From: Gaiellasilicea sp963749515
GTDB lineage: Bacteria; Actinomycetota; Thermoleophilia; Gaiellales; Gaiellaceae
Direction of reading: 5' to 3'
Length of the DNA stretch: 64,000 bases
Assembly: GCA_963749515.1 (NCBI GenBank)
Contig: CAVVMR010000010.1
Span: 434,001 to 498,000 of the forward strand
This document shows positions 24,250 through 32,813 of the stretch, one piece after another (position 1 is the first letter of the stretch; each line of letters starts with the position of its first letter). A program made the translations under genes and the position numbers. A model generated the notes under the pieces. That model had not been told where the DNA came from. It was given only the letters and a program-made list of their open reading frames with translations, and ran no database searches.

Positions 24250-24981
24250 TCAGCCCAGCCTGAGCCAGACGAGCGCCACCGCGAGCAGGACCATCGCCAG
24301 CGAGAGCGCTCGCAGGGCGGCCTCGGGCGCCTGCGCGAGCGTCGCCGGCTCCAGCGGCTCTTCCTGCCCGTCGCGATAGCGAACCGTGCCGGTGACCTCG
24401 GCGACCCTGCGCCGCACCGTCCGCACCTGGGTCGAGAGCGAACGCTGCGCCAGGCTCGCGAGCAGCGCGAAAGCGGCCGCGATGAACGCTTCCGGCCGCA
24501 GCGTCTCTGCAGCGCCGACGTACGCCACGAGCACCGGGAAGGCGCCCCATGCGAGCCCGAACCAGAGGTCGGTGTGGAAGAGGCCGCCGCCGAGCTCCAG
24601 CGTGTAGGCCGGGACGAGGAATGCTCCGGCGGCGACGAACGGCAGCAGCCAGAGCGTCCAGACAAGCGCGGCGACGATCCCGATCGCGACTGCGCCGGCG
24701 AGCGAGGCCGCGCTGAGCCAGACGAGCACCGCAGTCGGGATCTCGGTGCCCAGAGGACGGCCGTGCAGCTCGTCGAGCGCATGCGCGCCGACTCCGAGGG
24801 CGAGCAGGAAGGCCGCAAGCCCCCAGAGCAACCGGTGTGCCTCGAGCTCCGGGGCCAGGGCAGCGCCGATTGCGACGTAGGAGAGATGCCAGAGCGTGTA
24901 GGGGACGTGGAGCAGCGTCACGTAGTCGCGCCAGCCGCCCTGCGCGAGGGCATAGAACGCCGGCCGCGGCTCGGCACTCAC
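24250..24981 (-). CDS. Polytopic membrane protein, unknown function
   Basis: 243 residues from GTG 24981, which overlaps the methyltransferase stop as GTGA. At least seven hydrophobic segments are visible, among them LLWGLAAFLLALGVGAHA, AVAIGIVAALVWTLWLLPFV and ALSLAMVLLAVALVWLRL. A conserved-looking polar loop, HALDELHGRPLGTEIP, follows the third. A cytoplasmic basic segment (VRTVRRRVAEVTGTVRYRDG) precedes the last helix. The position after a UbiE-like methyltransferase and a quinone-oxidoreductase-like gene suggests quinone or isoprenoid metabolism, and the loop is faintly like UbiA prenyltransferases. The usual NDxxD motif is missing, so no function is claimed. Confidence 0.7.
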   Translation of the reverse strand: MSAEPRPAFYALAQGGWRDYVTLLHVPYTLWHLSYVAIGAALAPELEAHRLLWGLAAFLLALGVGAHALDELHGRPLGTEIPTAVLVWLSAASLAGAVAIGIVAALVWTLWLLPFVAAGAFLVPAYTLELGGGLFHTDLWFGLAWGAFPVLVAYVGAAETLRPEAFIAAAFALLASLAQRSLSTQVRTVRRRVAEVTGTVRYRDGQEEPLEPATLAQAPEAALRALSLAMVLLAVALVWLRLG

Positions 24982-25694
24982 CTGCGCCGTCCCCACACGA
25001 CCACGCCGCCGCCGAGGCTGAGCCGCCGCGCGCGAACGTCGGTCAGCCCTGCCTCGGTCCACAGCTCGAGCTGGCGCTCGAGGGGCAGCCGTGCCTCGAG
25101 GCCCCGGATGCTGGGGCCGAGAAATCGCCCCACCTCGTGCCAGCCCGGCGAAAGCAGGCGTCCCGCGGCCGGCAGAACGATCCGCACGTAGAGCTCCCAG
25201 AGCGCGCGGGCCACGCGCGACGGAGGGACGCCGAAGTCCAGCAGCGCCATCGTTCCGCCGGGCCGCACCACGCGGCCGAGCTCGCTGACCGTGGCGGCAG
25301 GATCGTCCACGTACCGGAGCAGGTACGTGACGGTCAGAGCGTCGAACGAGCCGTCTGAGAACGGCAGAGTCTCGGCGCGTCCCTCGCGCAGCTCGATCGT
25401 CTCGCCGAGGCCTCGGGCCGCCACGCGACTTCGTGCGACGGCGAGCATCTCCGGGCTCCGGTCGATGCCGACCACCGAGCAACCGTGCTGCCGGACGAGC
25501 TCAAGTGCGACCGCGCCCGTTCCGGTGGCCACGTCCAGCACCCGTGCGTCCGGCCCGATCTCGAGCCGCGAGACCAGGAAGCGACGCCACCGGGGGTCCT
25601 GGCCGAGCGAGAGGAGACGCGCGTAGCGGTCGTAGGTCGGGCCGAGTGGCGCGAAGAGCTTCGGAGCAACCGCGCTGCCAGACTCCGAGGTCAC
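24978..25694 (-). CDS. UbiE/MenG-like SAM-dependent methyltransferase
   Basis: 238 residues from GTG 25694. Class I Rossmann methyltransferase: motif I VLDVATGTGAVALEL, an acidic residue after strand 2 (GIDRSPEML), motif II with GRAETLPFSDGSFDALT, and YLLRYVDDP with ELGRVVRPGGTMALLDFG. The arrangement is that of ubiquinone/menaquinone C-methyltransferases, although many natural-product methyltransferases look alike. It overlaps both neighbours by 4 bp in one operon. Confidence 0.82.
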   Translation of the reverse strand: MTSESGSAVAPKLFAPLGPTYDRYARLLSLGQDPRWRRFLVSRLEIGPDARVLDVATGTGAVALELVRQHGCSVVGIDRSPEMLAVARSRVAARGLGETIELREGRAETLPFSDGSFDALTVTYLLRYVDDPAATVSELGRVVRPGGTMALLDFGVPPSRVARALWELYVRIVLPAAGRLLSPGWHEVGRFLGPSIRGLEARLPLERQLELWTEAGLTDVRARRLSLGGGVVVWGRRR

Positions 25695-26641
25695 GGGATC
25701 GTCAGGACGATCTTTCCGAGCTGCTCACCGCGCTCCAGCCGCTCGTGGGCGGCGCGGGTCTCGGCGAGCGGGAAGGTCGAGTCGACGTGCACGCGGGCAC
25801 GGCCGGAGCGCACGAGCTCGTACGCCCCGAGGAAGTCTTCGCGGGTGCCCATCGTCGAGCCGTAGACCGTCAGCTGCTTCCACCAGAAGCGATGCAGCTG
25901 CGCGGGCGGGTTCGGGCCGCTCGTAGCGCCGCAGACCGTCACCCTGCCGCCCGCCTTGACCGCGGCGAGCGACTGCTTCCACGTCGCTTCACCGACGGTC
26001 TCGACGACGAGGTCGACGCCGCCGATCTCCTTCGCCGCCGCGGCGACATCCGCGGTCGCGTGGTTGACGGCGAGGTCGGCGCCCCACGCGAGCGCGCGTT
26101 CCAGCTTCTCGTCGGAGCCGGAGGTGACGAGCGTCTTCGCCCCGAGCGCGCGCGCGATCTCGAACGAGGCTGTGGCGACGCCGCCGCCGATGCCCCAGAT
26201 CAGAACCCACTCGTCCGGCTGCAGCTGCGCCTTGGTGACGAGCATCCGGTAGGCCGTCTCGTAGACGAGGGGGAACGCCGCTGCGGTCTCGAAGTCGATC
26301 GCGTCGTCGAGCGGGAAGACGTTCGTCTCGGGGATCGCGATCAGCTCGGCGTGCGTTCCCTCAGTGTGCTCGCCGACCACCCTGATCATCGAGCCATGCT
26401 CGATCCCGGGGTTGATCACCACCCGCTCGCCGGTGTCGACCCGGACGCCCGCGCCGTCCGCGCCCAGGATGCGCGGCTTCGGTACCGAAGGGAGCCCCTT
26501 GCGGACCCAGAGATCGAGATGGTTGAGAGACGCCGCACGCAGCGACACGAGGATTTCGCCGGGACCGGCCACCGGATCCGGTGCATCCTCGTACCGGAGT
26601 ACCTCCGGCCCGCCGTCCTCGTGGATTCTGATCGCCTTCAC
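25691..26641 (-). CDS. Zinc-free medium-chain dehydrogenase/quinone oxidoreductase
   Basis: 316 residues from GTG 26641. GroES-like N-terminus with VKAIRIHEDGGPEVLRYED and NHLDLWVRKG; nucleotide-binding segment WVLIWGIGGGVATASFEIAR. The catalytic and structural zinc Cys residues of true alcohol dehydrogenases are absent, which points to the NAD(P)H:quinone oxidoreductase (zeta-crystallin-like) branch. First gene of the operon with the methyltransferase and membrane protein. Divergent from queG; the two starts are 15 bp apart. Confidence 0.85.
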   Translation of the reverse strand: MKAIRIHEDGGPEVLRYEDAPDPVAGPGEILVSLRAASLNHLDLWVRKGLPSVPKPRILGADGAGVRVDTGERVVINPGIEHGSMIRVVGEHTEGTHAELIAIPETNVFPLDDAIDFETAAAFPLVYETAYRMLVTKAQLQPDEWVLIWGIGGGVATASFEIARALGAKTLVTSGSDEKLERALAWGADLAVNHATADVAAAAKEIGGVDLVVETVGEATWKQSLAAVKAGGRVTVCGATSGPNPPAQLHRFWWKQLTVYGSTMGTREDFLGAYELVRSGRARVHVDSTFPLAETRAAHERLERGEQLGKIVLTIP

Positions 26642-26644
26642 GGG

Positions 26645-26650
26645 CACAAT
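26645..26650 (+). promoter_or_regulatory. -10-like CACAAT before queG
   Basis: CACAAT, 6 nt, then ATG 26657. The same hexamer and spacing precede the response regulator gene at 7271. Confidence 0.4.
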
Positions 26651-26656
26651 CCTGTC

Positions 26657-27664
26657 ATGACAGCGGCGGAGCTGACCCTCGCTGGTGCGGAGCTCGGTCT
26701 CGACGCAGTCGGCGCCTCTCCCGCCGAGCCCTACGAGGCAACCGAACGGCACATCCGCGACCGGCGTGAACGGGGCCTCTTCGCAGGCATGGGCTTCACG
26801 ACCCGCCGGCCCGAAGTCTCGTGTCACCCGGAAGCGCTCGTGCCAGGGGCGCGCACAGTGATCTCGGCCGCGCTCTGCTACTACGCGCCTTCGGACGAGC
26901 CCGGACCGGGGGAGGGCCGGCTCGCCCGCTACACCTGGTCCGACCGGTACGACGAGCTGCGAGAGAAGCTCGACGCGCTCGGCCGCAGGCTCGGCGGCTC
27001 GTACCGCGTGCTCGTCGACGAGAACGACCACGTCGATCGAGAGGGAGCCGCCCGCGCCGGCGTCGGCTTCTACGGCAAGAACACGCTCCTGATCACGCGG
27101 CGCCACGGCTCCTGGGTCGTCCTCGGCACGCTCGTCTCCGACCAGGTGGTCGAGCCGTCGCCGCCCCTCGATGCGGGCTGCGGCTCGTGCCGGCTCTGCA
27201 TCGACGCGTGCCCCACCGGCGCGCTCGACGAGCCGGGCACGCTCGACTCGAATCGCTGCCTCTCGTACTGGACACAAGCGCCGTTGCCCGTTCCCGAGCC
27301 GTACCGGGAGCCGCTCGGCTCGCTGGTCTACGGCTGCGACATCTGCCAGGAAGTGTGTCCGTGGAACCGCGGGGTCGAGAAGCGGAGCACCGGCCGCCAA
27401 CTCCCCGTGGGAGCGGAGCCCGCGGTGTCGCTCGTGGAGTGGCTCGAGGCCGACGGCGACGAGCTCGTGGAGCGGTATGACCGGCTGTACGTTCCGCGCA
27501 ACGACGCGCGCTGGCTGCGCCGGAACGCGCTCGTCGCGGCCGGAAACGTCGGTGGCCCGGCCGAGCGCGACGCCGTAGCGGCGTATGCCGAGGGCGAGGA
27601 CGAGCTCCTGCGCGAGCACGCGGAGTGGGCGCTCGACCGCATCGACCGCCGGAGCCTCGCATGA
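26657..27664 (+). CDS. queG: Epoxyqueuosine reductase QueG
   Basis: 335 residues. Two [4Fe-4S] motifs, CGSCRLCIDACP (about residue 174) and CDICQEVCP (about 226), follow a cobalamin-binding N-terminal domain with GFYGKNTLLI. A C-terminal HEAT-like region (RNALVAAGNVG) completes the usual layout. It reduces epoxyqueuosine to queuosine in tRNA, the last step of the pathway that uses Tgt and QueA, both also encoded in this window. It overlaps the kinase gene downstream as ATGA. Confidence 0.93.
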   Translation: MTAAELTLAGAELGLDAVGASPAEPYEATERHIRDRRERGLFAGMGFTTRRPEVSCHPEALVPGARTVISAALCYYAPSDEPGPGEGRLARYTWSDRYDELREKLDALGRRLGGSYRVLVDENDHVDREGAARAGVGFYGKNTLLITRRHGSWVVLGTLVSDQVVEPSPPLDAGCGSCRLCIDACPTGALDEPGTLDSNRCLSYWTQAPLPVPEPYREPLGSLVYGCDICQEVCPWNRGVEKRSTGRQLPVGAEPAVSLVEWLEADGDELVERYDRLYVPRNDARWLRRNALVAAGNVGGPAERDAVAAYAEGEDELLREHAEWALDRIDRRSLA

Positions 27665-29421
27665 AGCTGATTCGGATTCTGGCCTACGTCAGGCTGGCGC
27701 TCATTCCGCTCGCGCTCGCGCAGGTCACGCTCGAGCGGAACGACTTCCCGACCTCGCGCTACGAGCTCGTGGCCTGGCTGCTGGTGGCTGCGCAGGCGCT
27801 CGTGGCGCTCCTCCTGCTGGGATTTGCGTACCGCTGGCGACGCCGGCTCCGGTACCTCGCCGTGCTGAACGTCGCTGCGGACGCCGCTCTGGCCACAGCG
27901 CTGATGTTCGTCTTCGCCTGGGAGCCGGGTCAGCCGTTGCGGTCGCTGGTCTTCCTGGTCGTGCTGGAGGCCGCGCTCTTCTTCCGGCTCTCCGGCGGCT
28001 TGCTGACCGGTGTGCTCACGCTTCCCGTCTTCGTCGGCCTCGAGCTCTGGCGGGAGGCCCAGTTCGACACGACGACCCGGTACGACGCGCTCACGCTCCG
28101 CGTGCTCGCCGCTGTTGTCCTCGGCAGCACTGTCGGGCGGCTCGTGGACATGGAGCGCAGTCAGGCCAGGGCCGCCGAGGAGCGAGCCGCCGAGGCGGAG
28201 CGGCTGCGCGACGAGCTCGGGCGGCGGATCGACCTGCTCGAGGCGACGAGCCGTGCAGCGCGCGCGCTCGGCTCTTCGCTCGATCTCGACGCCGCGTTCG
28301 CTGCGTTCGTCCAGGAGCTGCGCGGCCTGCTTGCATTCGACCGCGCCGCGATCCTCCTCGTGGAGCCGACCGGATCGCGCATCATGGCGACGGCGGGCGT
28401 CGGCGCCGACGACCTTCTCGCGCCGGGGAGCTCGATCGGCGTCCCCGAGTCGATGCTGGAGAAGGTGATCGGGGAAGGGCGGACGATCTACCGCGAGGAC
28501 ATCGCCGAGGATCGCTATCCGGAGGAGGCCGACCTCCGCGCACTCGGTGTCCGCTCGCGGGTCCTCGCGCCTCTTCAGCTCGGCGCCCGGTCGGTCGGCG
28601 TTCTCGCGATCTCGCGGACGGAGCGCGCCTCGTTCCGAGCCGAGGAGATCGACCTCGTCACGCTCCTCGGCCGGCTCGTCGCGACCGCCGTCCAGAACCT
28701 GCGGACGTACGAAGCCGAGCGGGCGAGCGCCGACGAGCTGCGCCGCCTCTCGTCGCTCCGCGCGGACTTCGTCTCGCTGGTCTCGCACGAGCTTCGCAGC
28801 CCGATGGCAGCGGTGATCGGCTCCGCCCAGACGCTTCAGCACCGGTGGCGCGAGCTGAAGCCCGAGCAGCGCGAGGCATTCCTCGCGGTCATCGGCGACG
28901 AGACGTCCCGACTCTCGGCGCTCGTCGGGGACGTCCTCGACACCTCGCGCATCGAGGCGGGAACCTTCGGCTACGCGTTCGCAGACGTCGATCTCGCCGG
29001 CGTCATCCGCGACTCGGTCGCGGCCGCCGAGATCGGGCAGGACGAAGTGCGGCTCGCGATGGCGTTGCCCGCGTCGCTACCCCGCGTCCGCGGCGATGCG
29101 GAACGCCTTAGACAGCTGGTCGACAACCTGATCTCGAACGCGATCAAGTACTCCGATGCAGGCGGCGAGGTGGTCGTCGAGGCGGAGGCCGAGGACGGTC
29201 ACGTGACGGTGTACGTGCGCGACAAGGGCCCGGGAATCCTGCCCGAGCAGCACGAGCACATCTTCGAGAAGTTCGGCCGTGCCGCCGGCAGCGCCAAGCC
29301 GGGCACGGGGCTCGGGCTCTTCCTCTCGCGCTCCTTCGCCGAGGCTCACGGCGGCTCGCTCGCGGTCGACTCGCGCCCGGGCGAGGGCTCGACCTTCACC
29401 CTGACCCTCCCGATCGGCTGA
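27661..29421 (+). CDS. Orphan sensor histidine kinase with membrane and GAF domains
   Basis: 586 residues. Five to six N-terminal membrane helices (residues 1-165) are followed by a short coiled coil, a GAF domain (about 195-350: DLDAAFAAFVQELRGLLAFDRAA), and HisKA with His in LVSHELRSPMAAV. HATPase boxes are NLISNAIKYS, DKGPGI and GTGLGLFLS. No response regulator is adjacent; it is coupled to queG by ATGA overlap instead. Its partner must be elsewhere. The membrane sensor resembles multi-helix redox or hydrophobic-ligand sensors in layout, but no ligand motif was seen. Confidence 0.88.
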   Translation: MKLIRILAYVRLALIPLALAQVTLERNDFPTSRYELVAWLLVAAQALVALLLLGFAYRWRRRLRYLAVLNVAADAALATALMFVFAWEPGQPLRSLVFLVVLEAALFFRLSGGLLTGVLTLPVFVGLELWREAQFDTTTRYDALTLRVLAAVVLGSTVGRLVDMERSQARAAEERAAEAERLRDELGRRIDLLEATSRAARALGSSLDLDAAFAAFVQELRGLLAFDRAAILLVEPTGSRIMATAGVGADDLLAPGSSIGVPESMLEKVIGEGRTIYREDIAEDRYPEEADLRALGVRSRVLAPLQLGARSVGVLAISRTERASFRAEEIDLVTLLGRLVATAVQNLRTYEAERASADELRRLSSLRADFVSLVSHELRSPMAAVIGSAQTLQHRWRELKPEQREAFLAVIGDETSRLSALVGDVLDTSRIEAGTFGYAFADVDLAGVIRDSVAAAEIGQDEVRLAMALPASLPRVRGDAERLRQLVDNLISNAIKYSDAGGEVVVEAEAEDGHVTVYVRDKGPGILPEQHEHIFEKFGRAAGSAKPGTGLGLFLSRSFAEAHGGSLAVDSRPGEGSTFTLTLPIG

Positions 29422-29427
29422 GGACCC

Positions 29428-31443
29428 CTAGCCGGGAAGCTTGACGCGGCTGAGCCGAAGCTCGCGCAGGAGCTGCCCCGCACGCTTCGCGATCGTCGGG
29501 CGGACGTCTTCGGGCTCGAGCACGACCGCCTCGCCTCGGTCGGCGAGGATCTCGCCGATCAGCCAGTCGCTCGTCCCGACGCGGAGAGTTGCGAGCGCAG
29601 AGCCGTCGGTCAGCCGCACCGCGCCACGCTCGATGCGGTACCGGGCCACCGACTTGGCGTAGCGGACCTGCACGGGGTGAGTCACCTCGAGGAAGTGGGG
29701 GTCGAACCCCTCGCGCGGCTCGAACGTCTCGTCGGTCATCCGGGCGGAGCGCATGCGGTCGAGCCGGAACGAGCGCTCGCCGTTCGAGAAGCGGTCCCAG
29801 GTGTGGATCAGCCAGTTCGGTAGCACACGCTCGAACGAGTACGGCTCGACGAGGCGCTCCGACGGATTCTCCTCGCCTTCCTTCAGGTAGTCGATCACGA
29901 CCACCCGCCGCTGCGTGATCGCGTCGGAGAAGGTCGCTACGAGCTCCTCTTCGTGGTTTTCGGAGCGTGAGGCGGGTGTCTGGTGATCCTCGAACTGGCC
30001 GAAGGTCTCCTCGAGCTTCTGGCGCACGCGGTCGAGCGGAGTGTGCACCTGTGCCGCAATCGAGGGGCCGACGATGTCCAGCGCGAGGTGGATCGCGCGC
30101 GCCTCGAGCGGCGTCAGCCGCGGCGCGAGCCGGAACACGTCGCCGTAGAGCTCCTTGTCGACCTTCACGCGGTCGCCGTTCAGCTCGGCGTAGACCGTGT
30201 AGCAGCCACCTCCGAAGTTGACGAGGTTCAGCAGCGAGAGATGCTCCTGCAGCTCGTCGCGCGGGATCTGGAAGCGCGCCGCGAGCTCGTCCGCGTCGAG
30301 GTCGGCCGAGCGTCCGTCGCCGCAGGCGGCCAGCAGGTACGCGAGCAGGGCCTGCAGGACGGCGAAGCGCTCCGGCGCCACCGGGGGTGCCGGCCGCTCG
30401 ACGGCGTCCGTGGCGATCGCCAGCGACTTCGCGCGTGCCGGCTTCGGCGCCTCGGCCTCGTGCGCCTCCCGGACTCGCCGGAGCCCTTCGGCACACGCAC
30501 GTCGAAGATCCTCGGGCTCGAGCGGGATCGCCCGGCCGTTCTGGCGCAGCACCCAGCCGGCGAGCGGCTCGATCGCGGCGTACTCCGTCTCGAAGACGCC
30601 CTCGGTCAGCGTCCCGGCCTCACTCAGCGTGCGGTGCACCCACCAGGCGGTGTCTCCGTTCACCTCGATCCGCGCGGTGCCGAGGACGGGACCGTGCTGC
30701 CAGTCCTCTCCGACGCGGTAGACGTCGACGTCGAAGTCCGGAGGCACGCGGAAGTCGCGCTCCCGGCGCGTCGCGAACCTGATGTCGCTGCGGATCCGCG
30801 AGACCCTGAACGTGCGCACGTCCTCGTGGTCGAGGTCCTCGCCGACGACGTACCAGGTGCCGCGGTCGCGCCGGAGCGCGTACGGGTTCAGCGACCGTTC
30901 GCGCACTGCGTCCCGACGCGGCGACCAGTAGCTGAACTTGATCGTTCGCTGTTTCGAGATCGCGGACTCGAGCTTCGAGAGGCGGCCGGCCATCTCCGGT
31001 GAGTAGTCGGGATCGCGCACCTGGACGCTCGCCGCCGTCTCCGTGGGGGCGTCGTCGAAGCCGGGTCGCCCGAGCGCGAGGTTCTGGAGCGCGAGCCGGA
31101 GTGGCTCGGCGTACGCGAAGGTGCCGTCGAGCATGTGGAGGGCGGTCTGGAGCGCCGCGAGCTCGTCGTCGTCGAGCTCGAGCTTGTCGAGGAAGTAATT
31201 CTCGGACCGGAGCGTGTAGAGCTCCTCGCCCGTGAACTCGTCGCGCTGCGAGTGAAGCGGGACACCCAGGGCGATCAGCTCAGCCCGGTCGGAGTAGAAG
31301 CGCCGCGCGAACGCCTCGTCGGACATCTCGGAGTAGCCCTCGACGTTCCCCTTCACGTCGCGTGCGGTGAGCGGTCGCCGCTCAGCCATCAGGAACGCGA
31401 CCAGCGAGAGCTGGCGGATCAGCTTGTCGGTGTCGTGCGACAT
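29428..31443 (-). CDS. pafBC: Fused PafB-PafC WYL-domain transcriptional regulator
   Basis: 671 residues. Two tandem copies of winged helix plus WYL domain: the first copy has its WYL-type segment at about 150-230 (FSYWSPRRDAV, GTWYVVGEDL, FRVSRIRS). The second begins near 350 (FAVLQALLAYLLAACGDG) with its WYL-type segment near 520-600 (VVVIDYLKEGEENPS, WLIHTWDR, FRLDRMRSARM). In mycobacteria PafB and PafC are separate and activate the LexA-independent DNA-damage response; fused forms occur in other actinobacteria. The WYL domain is thought to sense nucleic-acid ligands. No proteasome-accessory gene (pafA, pup) is next to it here. Confidence 0.85.
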   Translation of the reverse strand: MSHDTDKLIRQLSLVAFLMAERRPLTARDVKGNVEGYSEMSDEAFARRFYSDRAELIALGVPLHSQRDEFTGEELYTLRSENYFLDKLELDDDELAALQTALHMLDGTFAYAEPLRLALQNLALGRPGFDDAPTETAASVQVRDPDYSPEMAGRLSKLESAISKQRTIKFSYWSPRRDAVRERSLNPYALRRDRGTWYVVGEDLDHEDVRTFRVSRIRSDIRFATRRERDFRVPPDFDVDVYRVGEDWQHGPVLGTARIEVNGDTAWWVHRTLSEAGTLTEGVFETEYAAIEPLAGWVLRQNGRAIPLEPEDLRRACAEGLRRVREAHEAEAPKPARAKSLAIATDAVERPAPPVAPERFAVLQALLAYLLAACGDGRSADLDADELAARFQIPRDELQEHLSLLNLVNFGGGCYTVYAELNGDRVKVDKELYGDVFRLAPRLTPLEARAIHLALDIVGPSIAAQVHTPLDRVRQKLEETFGQFEDHQTPASRSENHEEELVATFSDAITQRRVVVIDYLKEGEENPSERLVEPYSFERVLPNWLIHTWDRFSNGERSFRLDRMRSARMTDETFEPREGFDPHFLEVTHPVQVRYAKSVARYRIERGAVRLTDGSALATLRVGTSDWLIGEILADRGEAVVLEPEDVRPTIAKRAGQLLRELRLSRVKLPG

Positions 31444-31478
31444 CTAGCGCCCGAGCTTATCGGGTCGCTGTCGCGTGC

Positions 31479-31940
31479 TTACGCCGCGGCGAGTGACCGC
31501 TCGAGGTGCTGGTGCGAGGGGCAGTAGTCGCGTTCCGGCAGCGGCGTGCGCTGGCAGGGCTTGCCCTTGCGTGTCGTCGCCCGGCAGCGGGCGACACCGC
31601 CGTCGAAAGCGCCCGCCTCGAGCTGCTCCTCGATGAAGCCGACGGCCGCGCCGACGCCTTCCTTCACCGCCCAGGCCACCTGAGCCTGCGCGGTGATCGG
31701 GAAGAAACGGCGAATGTCCTGGAAAAGGGCGCGATCGGGCTTCGCGAAGTAGTGCGGGTCCGCGGCAAGCCGCTCCATCGTCTGCTCGCACTGCTCGAGC
31801 ACCGCTCGTCGGGACTCGAGTTGGACGCCGGGCTCGGAGTACGGATCGATCAAGTCTTTGATCGAGCGATAGATCGCTCTCGAGTACTGATACATGCACG
31901 CCTGCAGTTGCATGAGCTGGGCTTCCATCTGGACGGTCAT
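31479..31940 (-). CDS. Unknown protein with C-terminal CX8-9C...CxxH zinc-binding motif
   Basis: 153 residues from ATG 31940 (GGGAG just upstream; a TTG 30 bp earlier is possible). The first 115 residues are helical (MQLQACMYQYSRAIYRSIKDL and on). The end reads CRATTRKGKPCQR...YCPSH, a C-C-C-H pattern seen in small 'CRATT.KGKPC' zinc modules attached to diverse proteins. No other domain was recognised. It is on the same strand as pafBC (35 bp gap) and has a good-looking promoter with a leader of about 55 nt. A DNA- or RNA-binding function is only a guess. Confidence 0.65.
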   Translation of the reverse strand: MTVQMEAQLMQLQACMYQYSRAIYRSIKDLIDPYSEPGVQLESRRAVLEQCEQTMERLAADPHYFAKPDRALFQDIRRFFPITAQAQVAWAVKEGVGAAVGFIEEQLEAGAFDGGVARCRATTRKGKPCQRTPLPERDYCPSHQHLERSLAAA

Positions 31941-32001
31941 CGCTCCCTGTTCTGCCCCATACAAGGCCAAAAATCGGGTTTCGGCGGGGTGGTCGACACC
32001 G

Positions 32002-32029
32002 AGTATACGGACAACCGGCGCTGTTACAA
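32002..32029 (-). promoter_or_regulatory. Promoter (TTGTAA - 16 bp - TATACT) upstream of the zinc-motif gene
   Basis: TTGTAA at 32029-32024 and TATACT at 32007-32002 on the minus strand lie in an unusually AT-rich stretch of this window. TTGTAA occurs a second time 12 bp upstream. An imperfect 18-bp palindrome (GTTCG...CGAAC) sits at 32072-32089. The rest of 31941-32126 holds no gene. Confidence 0.55.
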
Positions 32030-32126
32030 AGTCGTTTACAATTGTGTGCAGGACACCAGCGGATTGGACGTGTTCGAGCCGGTCCGAACGCGTGTGCCCC
32101 GCCCGGCTGATTCCTACACCTTGGCG

Positions 32127-32813
32127 CTACGGGACGATTTCGCGCTGATAGGCGGTCGGGAAGATCGCCCGGGCTCGTTGGAGCGCCCCCGAGGCCTCCG
32201 CTTCGGAGTCGAAGACGCCGGTGAAGAGGACGTAGTAGCCGGGGTGAAGGCTCGCATAGCGACCGGAATCGAGGACACCGACCCGGCGCAGGCCCGAGCG
32301 GCGCGCCTGCGCGGCTCGGGCGTTGGCGGCAGCCAGGCCGTTGGCCTGTGGGAGCGAGACGAGCACGATCGTCCAGCCTCGCCGGCCGCGAGGCCAGACG
32401 ACCGCCGCCGGGTTTCTAGGCGGCTTCGGCGCGGTCGTGGTCGTCGGTGCCGTCGTGACCGGCGGTGCGGTGGTCGTCGTCGGCTCGGTCGGCTCCGGCG
32501 CGGTCAAGGTGGAGCCGTCGTTCGTCACCGTCAGGCTGCCGCCGGTCGCGGTCGAGATCGCGGTTGGGTCCTCGCCGTCGCTCGAGATCGCGATCGCGGC
32601 GCCGGTGCCGAGGACTGCGATTACGAGCCCGAGGAGCGCGGGAACGATCCAGGGCGCCGCCCAGGCATGCCGCTGTCCGAAGCCGGCCGAGGTGCGCTCG
32701 ATCGCACCGGGGCGCTGCTCGTGCCCCAGGCGCGTGCCGCACTCCAGGCAGTACTCCTGGTTGGCCTCCACGGTCGCGTTGCACTTCGGGCAGCGGGGAG
32801 GAGTCGAGCTCAC
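32127..32813 (-). CDS. Zinc-ribbon, single-TM protein with SPOR-like C-terminal domain
   Basis: 228 residues from GTG 32813 (GTGA overlap with the gene upstream). An N-terminal zinc ribbon (CPKCNATVEANQEYCLECG) is followed by a transmembrane helix (about 52-74) and a Thr/Pro-rich linker. The C-terminal domain (GWTIVLVSLPQANGLAAA, LHPGYYVLFTGVFDSEAEA) has the look of a SPOR domain, which binds denuded peptidoglycan glycans at division sites. It would be cytoplasmic ribbon inside, SPOR outside. The SPOR call is by pattern only. Confidence 0.7.
   Translation of the reverse strand: MSSTPPRCPKCNATVEANQEYCLECGTRLGHEQRPGAIERTSAGFGQRHAWAAPWIVPALLGLVIAVLGTGAAIAISSDGEDPTAISTATGGSLTVTNDGSTLTAPEPTEPTTTTAPPVTTAPTTTTAPKPPRNPAAVVWPRGRRGWTIVLVSLPQANGLAAANARAAQARRSGLRRVGVLDSGRYASLHPGYYVLFTGVFDSEAEASGALQRARAIFPTAYQREIVP

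Noticed and set aside
25691..26641. Annotation as zinc-dependent alcohol dehydrogenase
   Set aside because: The catalytic and structural zinc Cys residues are missing; it fits the zinc-free quinone oxidoreductase branch.
31424..31446. TTGTCGGTG followed after 8 nt by a hexamer, resembling a PafBC-dependent damage promoter
   Set aside because: It lies on the strand opposite to pafBC inside its first codons, the second hexamer (CATCTA) is not a -10, and no gene follows on that strand.
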